From contig CAZSRS010000017.1 in assembly GCA_964609625.1 (NCBI GenBank), forward strand, positions 17,282 to 81,281: a DNA stretch of 64,000 nucleotides, in the 5' to 3' direction. A program made the position numbers and the translations under genes. This document shows positions 52,880-61,281 of this stretch, piece after piece. The notes below the pieces were generated by a model. That model had not been told where the DNA came from. It was given only the letters and a program-made list of their open reading frames with translations, and searched no databases. This DNA comes from G963674665 sp964609625. Its GTDB lineage: Bacteria > Desulfobacterota > Desulfovibrionia > Desulfovibrionales > Desulfovibrionaceae. The stretch's first letter is position 1. The number at the start of each line of letters is the position of its first letter.

Positions 52880-52926
52880 GGGCGGAGATGTGGAGAGGCT
52901 TATGCGGGAGGGGGTAGAAACGACAA

Positions 52927-52946
52927 GGGGGCGGTTGCCCGCCCCC
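52927..52946 (-). terminator. Hairpin downstream of TSUP gene, probable terminator
   Basis: GGGGGCGG (52927-52934) and CCGCCCCC (52939-52946) form a perfect 8-bp stem with a 4-nt loop, 47 nt after the TSUP stop on the minus strand and 47 nt after the SGNH stop on the plus strand. On the minus strand it is followed by TTGTCGTTTCT. It may terminate both convergent genes. Confidence 0.6.
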
Positions 52947-52993
52947 AAGCCAAGAGGAAGGAGTGAAGGGGGTTAACAGGGATACAAAATGGG

Positions 52994-54118
52994 TTAGAAG
53001 AATCCCTTGTAGACGTAGCGGATGCCCACGTAGAGTGCCGCGAGGATGAACAGCCGCTTGAGCCATATGTCCGGGATGTACTTGGAGGTGCGCGGTCCGA
53101 TGATGGAGCCGATGACGATGCCCACGAGTTCGGCGCCGATGAAGGACCAGTCCACGGGGATGCTCTTGGCGGTCATGTAACTGGCGATGGAGTTGATCAT
53201 GCCGATGAACACGGCCATGGCCGAGGTTCCGGCCACCAGATACATCGGCAGCCCTGTCACGGAGGTCATGAAGGGCACCAGCATGAAACCGCCCCCAACG
53301 CCCAGGAATGCGGCTATCCCCGAGATGATGAATCCACCCAAAATGGGCCCGATGGGATTGAAGTTGAATTCCACGCCGAAGAAGGTGAAATCGCATCTGG
53401 TGGGCGTGAACTTCTTGACCCGGACGCCCATCTCCTTCATGTCCACCTTGCCGCCATCTTTCTGGGCCTTGACGCTGGCCTGGAAGGCCTTGGCAGCCTC
53501 GCTGGCCTTCTTCTTGCTGCGCTGCCCCCTGGGCGTGGTCTCGTAGAACAGATACGCCCCCAGTACGAGAACGAAGAGGCCGAAGTAGCCAACGTAGGCC
53601 GAAAGATTGATCTTACCCGCGGTGAGGATAGGCACGAGCCAGGAACCACCGATGGAGCCGATGGCCAGGGCGATGCCCAAGGGCAGGACCAGCCGCCCCA
53701 TCTTGTAGTAGTTCCAGGTGGACAATGCCGCGCTCAAGCCCACGAGCCACTGATTGGAGACGCGAATGGAGTCCGTGACGAGCTTGTTCAACTGCATGTC
53801 CTTGCCCAGGCTCTTGGCGTAATCACCCAGACCGAAGACCGAGATGTGGCCGACGCCGGCCATGACACCGCCAAAGGCGCCCACGGTGGAGAAGATCCAG
53901 CCCACCCAGATGGCCCAGGCCAGACCAAGCAACAGGTTGAGCTGCGGCGCTCCGGGAATGCCCATGTAGCCGGGCTTGGCATTGGGATCGATGATCCCAG
54001 CGTCCTTGGCCTGATCGATGGCCGCCTGCAGATTCGCGGCCCACGCGGGCGCGTTCAGCAACAGTATCGTCCCCAGTACCATAAGCCCCATCAAAACGAT
54101 ACGCTTGTCCAGTTTCAC
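52994..54118 (-). CDS. TSUP (TauE/SafE) family sulfite/sulfonate-type exporter
   Basis: About 374 residues. AAAGGAGG directly abuts the ATG at 54122-54124 (zero spacing), so the GTG at 54116-54118, 6 nt from it, is the better start. Two TSUP modules are visible (LAWAIWVGWIFSTVGAFGGV and SGIAAFLGVGGGFMLVPFMT) separated by a Lys-rich loop. The likely cargo is sulfite or an organosulfonate. It is divergent from the molybdopterin gene beyond the ferredoxin (111 nt gap between TSUP and ferredoxin). No TunR-like operator was found upstream, unlike the other TSUP gene. Confidence 0.9.
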   Translation of the reverse strand: MKLDKRIVLMGLMVLGTILLLNAPAWAANLQAAIDQAKDAGIIDPNAKPGYMGIPGAPQLNLLLGLAWAIWVGWIFSTVGAFGGVMAGVGHISVFGLGDYAKSLGKDMQLNKLVTDSIRVSNQWLVGLSAALSTWNYYKMGRLVLPLGIALAIGSIGGSWLVPILTAGKINLSAYVGYFGLFVLVLGAYLFYETTPRGQRSKKKASEAAKAFQASVKAQKDGGKVDMKEMGVRVKKFTPTRCDFTFFGVEFNFNPIGPILGGFIISGIAAFLGVGGGFMLVPFMTSVTGLPMYLVAGTSAMAVFIGMINSIASYMTAKSIPVDWSFIGAELVGIVIGSIIGPRTSKYIPDIWLKRLFILAALYVGIRYVYKGFF

Positions 54119-54228
54119 GATCATCCTCCTTTGTGTTGATGCGGTATACACGCAGTGCGCTTTGACGCACGGTGGCGGGAGCCCCGCCACGACTCTTTCC
54201 CAAGCCGGCTTCCCGCCGCACCCTGCGT

Positions 54229-54690
54229 TCAGTTCTTGTCCTTCATCCGCACGAATTCCAGGGCATGGGCCGTGCATCCCGTGACACACGCGGGATCCAG
54301 TCCCATGTCGATTCTGTCCACGCACAAATCGCACTTCATGATCTTGCCCGTGCTCTCGTTGAATACCGGCACGCTCCACGGGCACGCCTCGATGCAGGAC
54401 TTGCATCCGTCGCACAGCTCGGTGCGCACGAACACCAGTCCGTCGTCCTCGCGAATGGTCATGGCCCCCGTGGGGCAGGCCGGGACACACTCGGGCTTCT
54501 TGCAGTGCAGGCACGGCTGGTATTTGAGTTCGTAGGTCAGCTTGCCCTTCTTGTCGGTGACAGGGCCGTTGGAGATGATCCTGTTCAACTGGATTCCCCG
54601 CGGCACGTCGTTCTTGACCTTGCAATGAACCTCGCAGGAGTGGCAGCTGATGCAGCGGTCCTTGATCAACTTTATTCGATACTTGCTCAT
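54229..54690 (-). CDS. Four-cluster 4Fe-4S electron-transfer protein (DmsB/PhsB-like)
   Basis: 153 residues from the ATG at 54688-54690; the longer open frame to 54771 lacks a site. Four Cys groups are seen: CISCHSCEVHCK, CLHCKKPECVPACP, CDGCKSCIEACPW and CDLCVDRIDMGLDPACVTGC, matching four [4Fe-4S] clusters. It has no Tat signal. It likely accepts electrons from or delivers them to the divergent molybdopterin enzyme, 369 bp away. No NrfD-type anchor gene is present in the window. Confidence 0.93.
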   Translation of the reverse strand: MSKYRIKLIKDRCISCHSCEVHCKVKNDVPRGIQLNRIISNGPVTDKKGKLTYELKYQPCLHCKKPECVPACPTGAMTIREDDGLVFVRTELCDGCKSCIEACPWSVPVFNESTGKIMKCDLCVDRIDMGLDPACVTGCTAHALEFVRMKDKN

Positions 54691-55059
54691 GTTCAACCCC
54701 GCCTGTAATTGCTCGGTTGGTACCCTTTGCCAGGACATCTTCTTCTGATAATGACACCTGTCTCCAGGCAACGCATGCTCATAACCTTTCTTGCTTGCAT
54801 CACCTTAAAACACCATTGCAGCATATCTGTCAAGATTTTTCTTAATGTTCTTTTTTTCGCAAGCAGTTTTGCATTTTATCCAGTTTACAGGCACCCTGAG
54901 CTGCATTGCTTGTTCTTTTTGGAACGTGGATTTTTGCTTGCCATGTGTCGCACTCCCTGCTAAGGAGTACATCATTGTAAAAAGTATGGATACGTCGAAC
55001 AGCCCTGGAACGATCAGCGCCAAGCCTCATGGCGCCTCAGGCAAACAGGAGTCGAGAAT
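54691..55059. other. Divergent promoter region between ferredoxin and molybdopterin oxidoreductase genes
   Basis: 369 bp, AT-rich in the middle (54830-54880). A sigma-54-like element for the plus gene is annotated separately. I see no strict element for the minus strand; GC and CC pairs at the right spacing were not found there. Confidence 0.45.
54927..54942 (+). promoter_or_regulatory. Sigma-54-like promoter element upstream of the molybdopterin gene
   Basis: The element TGGATTTTTGCTTGCC has GG and GC exactly 10 nt apart, with TGG and TTGC conserved but the middle of the -24 box not matching. The predicted start would be near 54953, giving a leader of about 107 nt. Weak on its own; no activator gene is adjacent. 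Confidence 0.35.
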
Positions 55060-57153
55060 ATGTCCAAGGAAAACGTCTACAGCGTCTGCGGTATGTGCAC
55101 GGTCCGCTGCCCCATTCAGGCAACTGTTGAAAACGGCGAATGCGTCCAGGTCTTCGGCAACCCCCACCTCGGCGGGATCAAAAACGCTCTGTGTGCCAGG
55201 GGCGCAGCGGGCATCGCTCTCACCAACGACGACGAACGCCCCCAGTTCCCCATGATTCGTGAAGGTGAACGCGGTGAAGGTAAATGGCGCAGGGTAAGCT
55301 GGGACGAGGCACTGGATTACGTTGCTCAGCGGCTCAAGGAAATCCAGGAGAAGTACGGCGATGCATCGGTGCTCTTCTCCGACCGCGGTGGCCCGTTCCG
55401 CGACGTCTACAGGGCCTTCCTGCGCGGCATCAACACACCCAACTACTGCAACCACGACTCCGCCTGCGCCAGAAACGTGCAACACGCCGCGCTCTCGGTC
55501 TTCGGTTTCGGCAGAAAGAGCGTGTCCTACGACCTCAAGAACAGCAAACACGTGATCCTCCAGGGCAGGAACATCTTCGAGGCCATCAACGTCAAGGAAG
55601 TCAACGATCTGCTCGACGCATTACAGGCCGGCGGCAAGCTCACGGTCATCGACATCCGCGCCAATGTCACCGCGGCCAAGGCCAACAACTTCTTCCTCAT
55701 CCGCCCGGGCACGGATTACGCCTTCAACCTGGGCGTGCTGCACCTACTGCTGTCCACGGAGCGCTACAACAAGCCCTATGCCGAAGAGTTGATCAAGGAC
55801 CTGGACGCGCTCAAGGAATTCACCGCGCACTGCACTCCGCAGTGGACCGAGAAGGAGACCGGCGTCAGCGCCCAGGCCCTGGAGGACTTCGTGGCCCAGC
55901 TCGCGGAGGCCGCTCCCTCGGTGATCTGGCATCCCGGCTGGATGACGGCCCGCTATTCCGACTCTTTCTATGTCTCGCGCACCGCCTACCTCATCAACGC
56001 CCTGCTCGGCAGCATCGGCGCCAAGGGCGGCATGCCCTTCGCCAACTCCCCCAACCATGTCAAGCGCAAGGGTCTGAACAACCTCATGGACCTCTTCCCC
56101 AAACCCCAGGGAAAGCGTGTGGACGGGGTGGGCTGGCAGGACGAGCGCAAGCACTTCGATACCGGCCCCGGACTCATCAACCTGGCCTACGACGCCATCG
56201 TTACGGGCAAGCCCTACCCCATCAAGGCCTATATCGTGCAGCGTCACGACCCGCTCATGGCCTTCCCCGACCCCGAACACCTCAAGGAACTCTGGAGCAA
56301 TCTCGACCTCCTCGTCTCGGTGACCTTCACCTGGTCCGACACCGCCTGGCATTCCGACGTGGTCCTGCCCCTCTCCCCCTATCTGGAGCGCGAGAGCATC
56401 ATCGCCTCCAAGAACGGTGGCAAGCCCTTCTTCTTCGTCCGCAACAGGGTCATGGAGCCCCGTTTCGACACCAAGAGCGAGTGGGAGATCTACTGCGGCC
56501 TGGCCAGACGCATGGGCCTGGAAGCCCTGGACTTCACGAGCATCGAGGACATCTGGAAGTACCAGCTCGAAGGCACGGGCGTGTCCATCGACGACTTCAA
56601 GGAAAAAGGCTTCGTGGACCTGGCGGACGCGCCGCTCTACCGCAAGGCTGAAAAGGGCTCGTTCAAGACGCCCTCCGGGCTCATCGAGGTCATCGACGAG
56701 AAGCTCGAGGCCGACGGCTTCCCCTCTCTACAGCCTTACGTCTCCCCAGCCTCGCCACCCGAGGGACGCTTCCGCATCACCTTTGGCCGCTGCGGCGTAC
56801 ACACCCAGGGGCATACCGTGAACAACCCCCTGCTCTTCGAGCAGATGCCGGAAAACGTTCTCTGGATCAACAAGGATGTGGCGGAGAAGAAAGGCATCGC
56901 CCACGGCGACATGGTGGAAGTGCGCAACGGGGACCGCGCGGGAAGAATCAAGGCCTGGCTCACCGAGTTCATCCATCCCGAAGCCGTGTTCATGATCCAC
57001 GGCTTCGGCCATACGCTCCCGGTGGAGAGCAGGGCCAAGGGCAGGGGCCTAGCCGACAACATACTCATGCCCAAGGGCATCACGACGTATGACAAGGCCG
57101 GCGGCGCCATCGCCATGCAGGAACACTTCGTCTCGGTGGAGCCCTGCGCGTGA
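55060..57153 (+). CDS. Molybdopterin oxidoreductase (DMSO reductase family, PhsA/PsrA-like)
   Basis: 697 residues. It begins without a signal peptide: CGMCTVRCPIQATVENGECV and a later CARGAAG give the CxxCxxxC...C [4Fe-4S] motif. NHDSACARNVQHAALSVFGF has the Cys expected to ligand Mo/W as in thiosulfate/polysulfide reductases. VTFTWSDTAWHSDVVLPLSP and HTQGHTVNNPLL fit the family. The predicted role is oxidation or reduction of a sulfur compound in the cytoplasm. AGGAG precedes the ATG. Lack of signal, divergent ferredoxin and TSUP neighbours set it apart from standard PhsABC. Confidence 0.9.
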   Translation: MSKENVYSVCGMCTVRCPIQATVENGECVQVFGNPHLGGIKNALCARGAAGIALTNDDERPQFPMIREGERGEGKWRRVSWDEALDYVAQRLKEIQEKYGDASVLFSDRGGPFRDVYRAFLRGINTPNYCNHDSACARNVQHAALSVFGFGRKSVSYDLKNSKHVILQGRNIFEAINVKEVNDLLDALQAGGKLTVIDIRANVTAAKANNFFLIRPGTDYAFNLGVLHLLLSTERYNKPYAEELIKDLDALKEFTAHCTPQWTEKETGVSAQALEDFVAQLAEAAPSVIWHPGWMTARYSDSFYVSRTAYLINALLGSIGAKGGMPFANSPNHVKRKGLNNLMDLFPKPQGKRVDGVGWQDERKHFDTGPGLINLAYDAIVTGKPYPIKAYIVQRHDPLMAFPDPEHLKELWSNLDLLVSVTFTWSDTAWHSDVVLPLSPYLERESIIASKNGGKPFFFVRNRVMEPRFDTKSEWEIYCGLARRMGLEALDFTSIEDIWKYQLEGTGVSIDDFKEKGFVDLADAPLYRKAEKGSFKTPSGLIEVIDEKLEADGFPSLQPYVSPASPPEGRFRITFGRCGVHTQGHTVNNPLLFEQMPENVLWINKDVAEKKGIAHGDMVEVRNGDRAGRIKAWLTEFIHPEAVFMIHGFGHTLPVESRAKGRGLADNILMPKGITTYDKAGGAIAMQEHFVSVEPCA

Positions 57154-57239
57154 AACATCACCCGATGCTTGACCAGGCGCAATCGCGGCCCTGTGCCGCG
57201 TTGCCATAAACACGGGTACTCTGTACCAAACCCCAAGCC

Positions 57240-57293
57240 GCGCCCCTGCTCCACAACCCCCGCAAAGCCCCCGGAGCAGGGGCGCCCTTTTCC
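57240..57293 (+). terminator. Strong hairpin terminator after the molybdopterin gene
   Basis: GCGCCCCTGCTCC (57240-57252) and GGAGCAGGGGCGC (57273-57285) form a perfect 13-bp stem with a 20-nt loop, followed by CCTTTTCC. It lies 87 nt after the stop. Loop length is long, but the stem is very strong. Confidence 0.75.
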
Positions 57294-57372
57294 TCGCGGT
57301 TTACCGGAGCGTCCTCGCGCGCATTCCACCTCTCGTTACAGTCTGCTTGAAGTGGAAGTTGTCTCTTTCTTC

Positions 57373-57882
57373 TCAACGAATGTTCGCCGGCCGGCGCTTG
57401 GCGTACCGACTCCATACGGAATCGAGTATCTGGCTGTCGGCGCCGGTCCTGCCCACGTACTCCACGGACGTGGCATACACGACATAGCGGTTGTCATAGG
57501 TGAGAGAAACGGAGAGGAGTACGTCGTCCAGGACCGTGTAGTCCAGAACCAGAGCGTCCTCCTGCTGCACCGAGAGTTTCAGGCCCCTAGCGACCAGGGC
57601 CCCGGCGAGCAACTGGTGGAACGACCTGGAAAAAATCGTTTCATTCGGGGGGCGCATGTAGATGGGCACGAAAGCCAGCTCCGGCTTGGCCTGTACGGCA
57701 CTATCCACCTGCTCCGCGACCCTGAAGGCGATGTCCTGGAGCTTCCGGGCCTGGTCTTCCTTCCTCTCCACGGCCGTGGGCAACACCGGAGGCGGCACCA
57801 GGGCTTCCTTCTTGCCCGAGCACCCTCCGGTCTGCAACACCAGACCCAGCAATATCACAAGCACCGTGCCCATTCTTTTCAT
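57373..57882 (-). CDS. Probable lipoprotein of unknown function
   Basis: 169 residues. A short signal ending in the lipobox LVLQTGGC suggests lipid attachment at Cys-21. The mature part is helical (ARKLQDIAFRVAEQVDSAVQ) then beta-rich (VLDYTVLDDVLLSVSLTYDN). No family recognised. It lies downstream of the ABC transporter operon in the minus direction with a 169-bp gap containing a hairpin, so it is probably a separate unit. Confidence 0.75.
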   Translation of the reverse strand: MKRMGTVLVILLGLVLQTGGCSGKKEALVPPPVLPTAVERKEDQARKLQDIAFRVAEQVDSAVQAKPELAFVPIYMRPPNETIFSRSFHQLLAGALVARGLKLSVQQEDALVLDYTVLDDVLLSVSLTYDNRYVVYATSVEYVGRTGADSQILDSVWSRYAKRRPANIR

Positions 57883-58004
57883 CGCGATCCGCCCCTTTTC
57901 CTGCTGCCAGGAATACCCGCGCCTTCGGATACACTACGCCTCATGGTACATATCGGCAGAGGCGAGCGGTTCTTTAGTGCATGCCGAGGTCATGCCGCAC
58001 GCGA

Positions 58005-58025
58005 CCCCGGGAACCCGTCCCGGGG
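58005..58025 (-). terminator. Hairpin downstream of ABC ATPase, weak terminator candidate
   Basis: CCCCGGG (58005-58011) and CCCGGGG (58019-58025) form a 7-bp stem with a 7-nt loop, 26 nt after the ATPase stop in the minus direction. No U-tract follows. Confidence 0.35.
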
Positions 58026-58051
58026 CCTCGTGCCGTGTGTCGATCGTAACT

Positions 58052-58720
58052 TCAATTGTCGAGCAGCCTGCCGTCCCGCATGGTCAGGATTCTGTCCGCG
58101 CGCCGGGCGTAGGCCGGCTCGTGGGTGACCATGACGATGCTCATGCCGCCCTGGTGCAGCTCCTGCATCAGGTCCAGAATGCTCGCCCCTGTCTCCTGGT
58201 CCAGGCTGCCGGTGGGTTCGTCGGCGAAGAGCACGGCTGCGTCCTTGACCAGGGCGCGGGCAATGGCCACCCGTTGCTGCTCCCCGCCGGACAGCTCCGA
58301 CGGCAGACTGTCGGCCTTGGTCTCCAGACCCACGCGAGCCAGGCACGCCCTGGCGCGCTCCCGCATCTCCCTGGACACCGGCCGCAGGGACTGCATCACC
58401 GGAAGCAGTGCGTTCTCCAATGCGGTGAGATAAGGCATGAGGTAGTGGAACTGGAAGACCACGGCAAAGTCGCGCCTCCTTAGCATGTTGATCGCATCCT
58501 CGCTCATGCTCGTGATGTCCTCACCCTTGTACCGCACCGAGCCCCTGTCCGGCGCCAGCAGGCTGGAAAGCACGTGCAGCAGCGTGGTCTTGCCCGAACC
58601 GGAGCGGCCCACCACGGCCACGAATTCCCCTTGCCGCACTTCCAGGTTCACGGTGTCCAGTACACGCCTGGACGCGTTGTTCTCGGTGTATTGCTTGACT
58701 ATATCATATGCGTTGAGCAT
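58052..58720 (-). CDS. ABC transporter ATP-binding protein (LolD/MacB type)
   Basis: 222 residues. Walker A GRSGSGKTTLLHV, signature LSGGEQQRVAIARALV, Walker B VLFADEPTGSLD and switch VTHEPAYARRADRIL identify a LolD/MacB-like ATPase of the FtsX-permease class. It pairs with the permease 48 nt upstream. Last gene of the metal-related operon starting at 60933. Confidence 0.93.
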   Translation of the reverse strand: MLNAYDIVKQYTENNASRRVLDTVNLEVRQGEFVAVVGRSGSGKTTLLHVLSSLLAPDRGSVRYKGEDITSMSEDAINMLRRRDFAVVFQFHYLMPYLTALENALLPVMQSLRPVSREMRERARACLARVGLETKADSLPSELSGGEQQRVAIARALVKDAAVLFADEPTGSLDQETGASILDLMQELHQGGMSIVMVTHEPAYARRADRILTMRDGRLLDN

Positions 58721-58768
58721 GGCTTTCTCCGTGTGTTGCAGTGACGTACCAGGACATGCATCCCTGGA

Positions 58769-59932
58769 TTACAGGGCCAACAGGGCCTCGGTGGGGTGCA
58801 CCCGCGAGGCCTTCCAGGCCGGAAAGGCCGCCGCCATCAGGGTGACCAGCGCCACCAGGATGCAGGTCACGGCCAGATACAGTGGCTCGAAGGCCACCCC
58901 CCCGGCCTCGGCAACGTCAAGGGCGTGCAGTACCTTGAAGCTCGCGGCCCAACCCAGGACATATCCCAGCACGCCGGCCACCAGCCCCAACAGCAGGGCC
59001 TCGATGCAAAACACGCCGAAGACCTGCATCTTCGAATACCCAAGGGAGCGCAAAATGCCGATCTCCCGGCGCCGCTCGTTCACCGCGGAGAGCATGGACA
59101 GCCCCACCATGCAACTGCCCGTGAGCAGGATCACCACGCTCACGCCCAGCACCAGATGCTGCACGAAGTGGATGGAGTACATCCGCTGCTCCACCACGCT
59201 GCGCAGGGCCATGACCTCGACACCTGGCAACGCCGCGGTCAGTTGCGTCGTGATCTCCTCGATGGGGCATCCGGCGCATAGGGCCGAGAGCTCCACGAAG
59301 CTGACCTTGCCCGCGGCGTTGTTCAGCTTTTGCAGGGTCTCCAAGTCCGTGAACAGGACCTTGTCGTCGTCGCCGCCTGTTGGAAGCAGCACACCGCGTA
59401 CCGGAAACCCGCGGCCAAGGAGCTGGATGGTGTCTCCCGGCTTCAGGCCCAGCCGACGGGCAGCGGCCTCGCCGGCCAGCAGCTCGCCGGGGGATTCCGG
59501 GAACGCGCCTTGCACGGCCCAATAGCTCTTCATGCCCAGTTCCTGTTGCCAGTCCACGCCCACGATACCCAGGTTCACGCCGTCCTTTTCCTCCACGGCC
59601 AGCAGCTTGGGAGCCACGCCGCTGATGCGTTGCGCGAGTTCGATGCCGTGTACGCCACGAAGCACGGTTTCCATGTCGAGATGATTCTGGGCCAGCATCA
59701 CGTTGCCGAGATTGACTCCGCCGTAGCTCACGGCCAGGGTTTCCCGCCTGGGCGTGAGCAGGATGTTGGCGCCGAAGGCCGTTAGCTTGCGCTCCAGGCT
59801 GTCGCCCACCACCCTGGAGACGTGGCCCAGGGCCACGATGGAGGTGACCCCCATGGTGAATACCAGCAGCAACACCGCGCTGCGCGGCATCTTGCGCCGG
59901 GCGCAACGGCCCGGAATGGTCAGGATGTTCAT
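58769..59932 (-). CDS. FtsX/MacB-type ABC transporter permease
   Basis: 387 residues. One N-terminal membrane segment (SAVLLLVFTMGVTSIVALGH), a large periplasmic domain (about 50-265) and three C-terminal segments (HLVLGVSVVILLTGSCMVGL) give the MacB/FtsX layout; RRREIGILRSLGYSKMQVFG is the typical cytoplasmic coupling loop. These pumps do not always transport; some work on lipoproteins or metal complexes. Its closest visible context is DUF2318, 10 nt upstream, as in P19/FtrABCD-type iron clusters of Campylobacter. Confidence 0.9.
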   Translation of the reverse strand: MNILTIPGRCARRKMPRSAVLLLVFTMGVTSIVALGHVSRVVGDSLERKLTAFGANILLTPRRETLAVSYGGVNLGNVMLAQNHLDMETVLRGVHGIELAQRISGVAPKLLAVEEKDGVNLGIVGVDWQQELGMKSYWAVQGAFPESPGELLAGEAAARRLGLKPGDTIQLLGRGFPVRGVLLPTGGDDDKVLFTDLETLQKLNNAAGKVSFVELSALCAGCPIEEITTQLTAALPGVEVMALRSVVEQRMYSIHFVQHLVLGVSVVILLTGSCMVGLSMLSAVNERRREIGILRSLGYSKMQVFGVFCIEALLLGLVAGVLGYVLGWAASFKVLHALDVAEAGGVAFEPLYLAVTCILVALVTLMAAAFPAWKASRVHPTEALLAL

Positions 59933-59942
59933 GGCGTCCCCC

Positions 59943-60410
59943 TTAAAAAAGCCGAGCGCCGGCCAGGATGTCCCTTACCGTTATGCGGACTTCCTGGTGG
60001 TCGTAGTCCCGGTTCAGGGGTTCAGGGTTGCAGCCGCCCTTGACCAGGTTGATGCGCGAGACGTGGAAGGCCTGGCCGCAGTTGTTGCAGATCACGTAAT
60101 CGCCATCCGGACTGTAGCCCTTTTTCGACTTGTAGCAGACGTCGCAAGCGTCGAAGGCGGCGCGCACGATTCCCTGCGTATCCTTGAGGAGGAAAAAGCG
60201 GATATCCCGGCCCTGGTGCTTGAACACGTAGTAGTGAACCTTGCTCTGTTGCAGCGTGGCGGCGGGAATGACCACCACGTCCGCGTCGGTGGTGACGTCC
60301 TCGTATTTGTCGAACCAGCCGAAGGACCACGCGGTTGCCACCCGTAGCGTCACGCAAAGGACAAGGACGCTCCCCAGCACGGAGAGCGAGAGGAAGATGG
60401 ATCTGTTCAT
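59943..60410 (-). CDS. DUF2318 Cys-rich membrane-anchored protein
   Basis: 155 residues with an N-terminal membrane segment (FLSLSVLGSVLVLCVTLRVA). The DUF2318 pattern is clear: AFDACDVCYKSKKGYSPDGD, then CNNCGQAFHVSRINLVKGGC, giving a CxxC pair, a second CxxC and a later Cys. DUF2318 proteins occur with P19, FTR1 and FtsX-type permeases in ferrous iron uptake clusters and may bind metal or carry electrons. It is 10 nt from the permease gene and 94 nt after the Cys-rich gene. Confidence 0.9.
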   Translation of the reverse strand: MNRSIFLSLSVLGSVLVLCVTLRVATAWSFGWFDKYEDVTTDADVVVIPAATLQQSKVHYYVFKHQGRDIRFFLLKDTQGIVRAAFDACDVCYKSKKGYSPDGDYVICNNCGQAFHVSRINLVKGGCNPEPLNRDYDHQEVRITVRDILAGARLF

Positions 60411-60504
60411 GGTAGAAACCTCTTGAAATCATAAGTTATCGCAAGCGACGCATAAACGTCGCGACACCGGACCACCACTTTGCCCGGATCGGGCGGGCAG
60501 TCGG

Positions 60505-60933
60505 CTAACAGCGATAGGACCGCAAGAGGATGTACAACGGCAGGAGAGGGGGCGCCCGGTGGCGCTCCTGTACGGCACAGACCGCTCCAGGCCGGACCAT
60601 GCCCGGATTCGGTGTCAACAGCAGGATCAGGTACGGCAAGGGACTCTGAAACCGGAATCCCGCCCCGGCAGCCACGTCAGACGGAAGCGCCGTGTGAAAG
60701 CACGGACATCCGGCATGGCCGCACTGTTCCTGGGGGACAACGGGCTTGGGCGCGGGTTCGGCCTTGCAGCACCCCGCCTGTGCTGTTGGACTTTCCGCCA
60801 CCCGGCAGCATGCACCGCCCCTTCCGACGGTCAGGGCCTCCATGACGCCATGGCCGGTGGTCATGCCCTGCCGCGGCGCAAGCAACAATACCGCGAGGAG
60901 CAGCGCCAGAGTCAGCGATCCCAATTTCCGCAT
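60505..60933 (-). CDS. Small Cys-rich exported protein of unknown function
   Basis: 142 residues. A signal segment (GSLTLALLLAVLLLAPRQG) is followed by many cysteines (ACCRVAESPTAQAGCCKAEP, QCGHAGCPCFHTAL) and a Pro-rich C-terminal part ending in a Cys. The CC and CGHxGCPC groups suggest metal binding; it loosely recalls small DUF2946-like metal-associated proteins. First gene of the probable operon with DUF2318, permease and ATPase; a MerR-type promoter element lies upstream. Confidence 0.7.
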   Translation of the reverse strand: MRKLGSLTLALLLAVLLLAPRQGMTTGHGVMEALTVGRGGACCRVAESPTAQAGCCKAEPAPKPVVPQEQCGHAGCPCFHTALPSDVAAGAGFRFQSPLPYLILLLTPNPGMVRPGAVCAVQERHRAPPLLPLYILLRSYRC

Positions 60934-61281
60934 CCTGCAATCCAGTGTGTTTCGGCCTCCATCGCCCCGCGACAGGACATCCCTGCCGTGGGGGATTCAG
61001 GAAAAGCACAGTCACAGACTAACCATACCTCGATGGTATGTAAAGTCCCTTTTTCACGCCACGCTCCCCCCGCGAGGGATGCGGGATTGCATCCAACCAT
61101 GTCCTGAACCATATACCGCTGCATGCTCCAGAAATACACACCCAGTGGTGCCACACGCCTCTTGCGGCTCACGGCCAACATGGATATGGAACCAGGAGTG
61201 CGAACGCCTAGGCATATACCGCTTGTGCAAGTCTGTCGGATACGACAGTGCCATATCAACGACAAGGGGGGGAACAGGAGC
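60934..61281. other. Divergent intergenic region, Cys-rich operon and PilZ gene
   Basis: 348 bp. Contains the MerR-type promoter for the minus operon (annotated separately). No clear motif for the PilZ gene was found; a plus frame reaching back to 61123 lacks a ribosome-binding site. Confidence 0.45.
61016..61044 (-). promoter_or_regulatory. MerR-type promoter candidate for the metal-related operon
   Basis: On the minus strand TTTACA (61039-61044) and TAGTCT (61016-61021) are separated by 17 bp that hold the dyad CATACC-N5-GGTATG (61024-61040). A dyad lying between the -35 and -10 boxes is the mark of MerR-family control; known ones use 19-20 bp spacing and the -10 here is weak. The regulator is not in the window. 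Confidence 0.45.
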
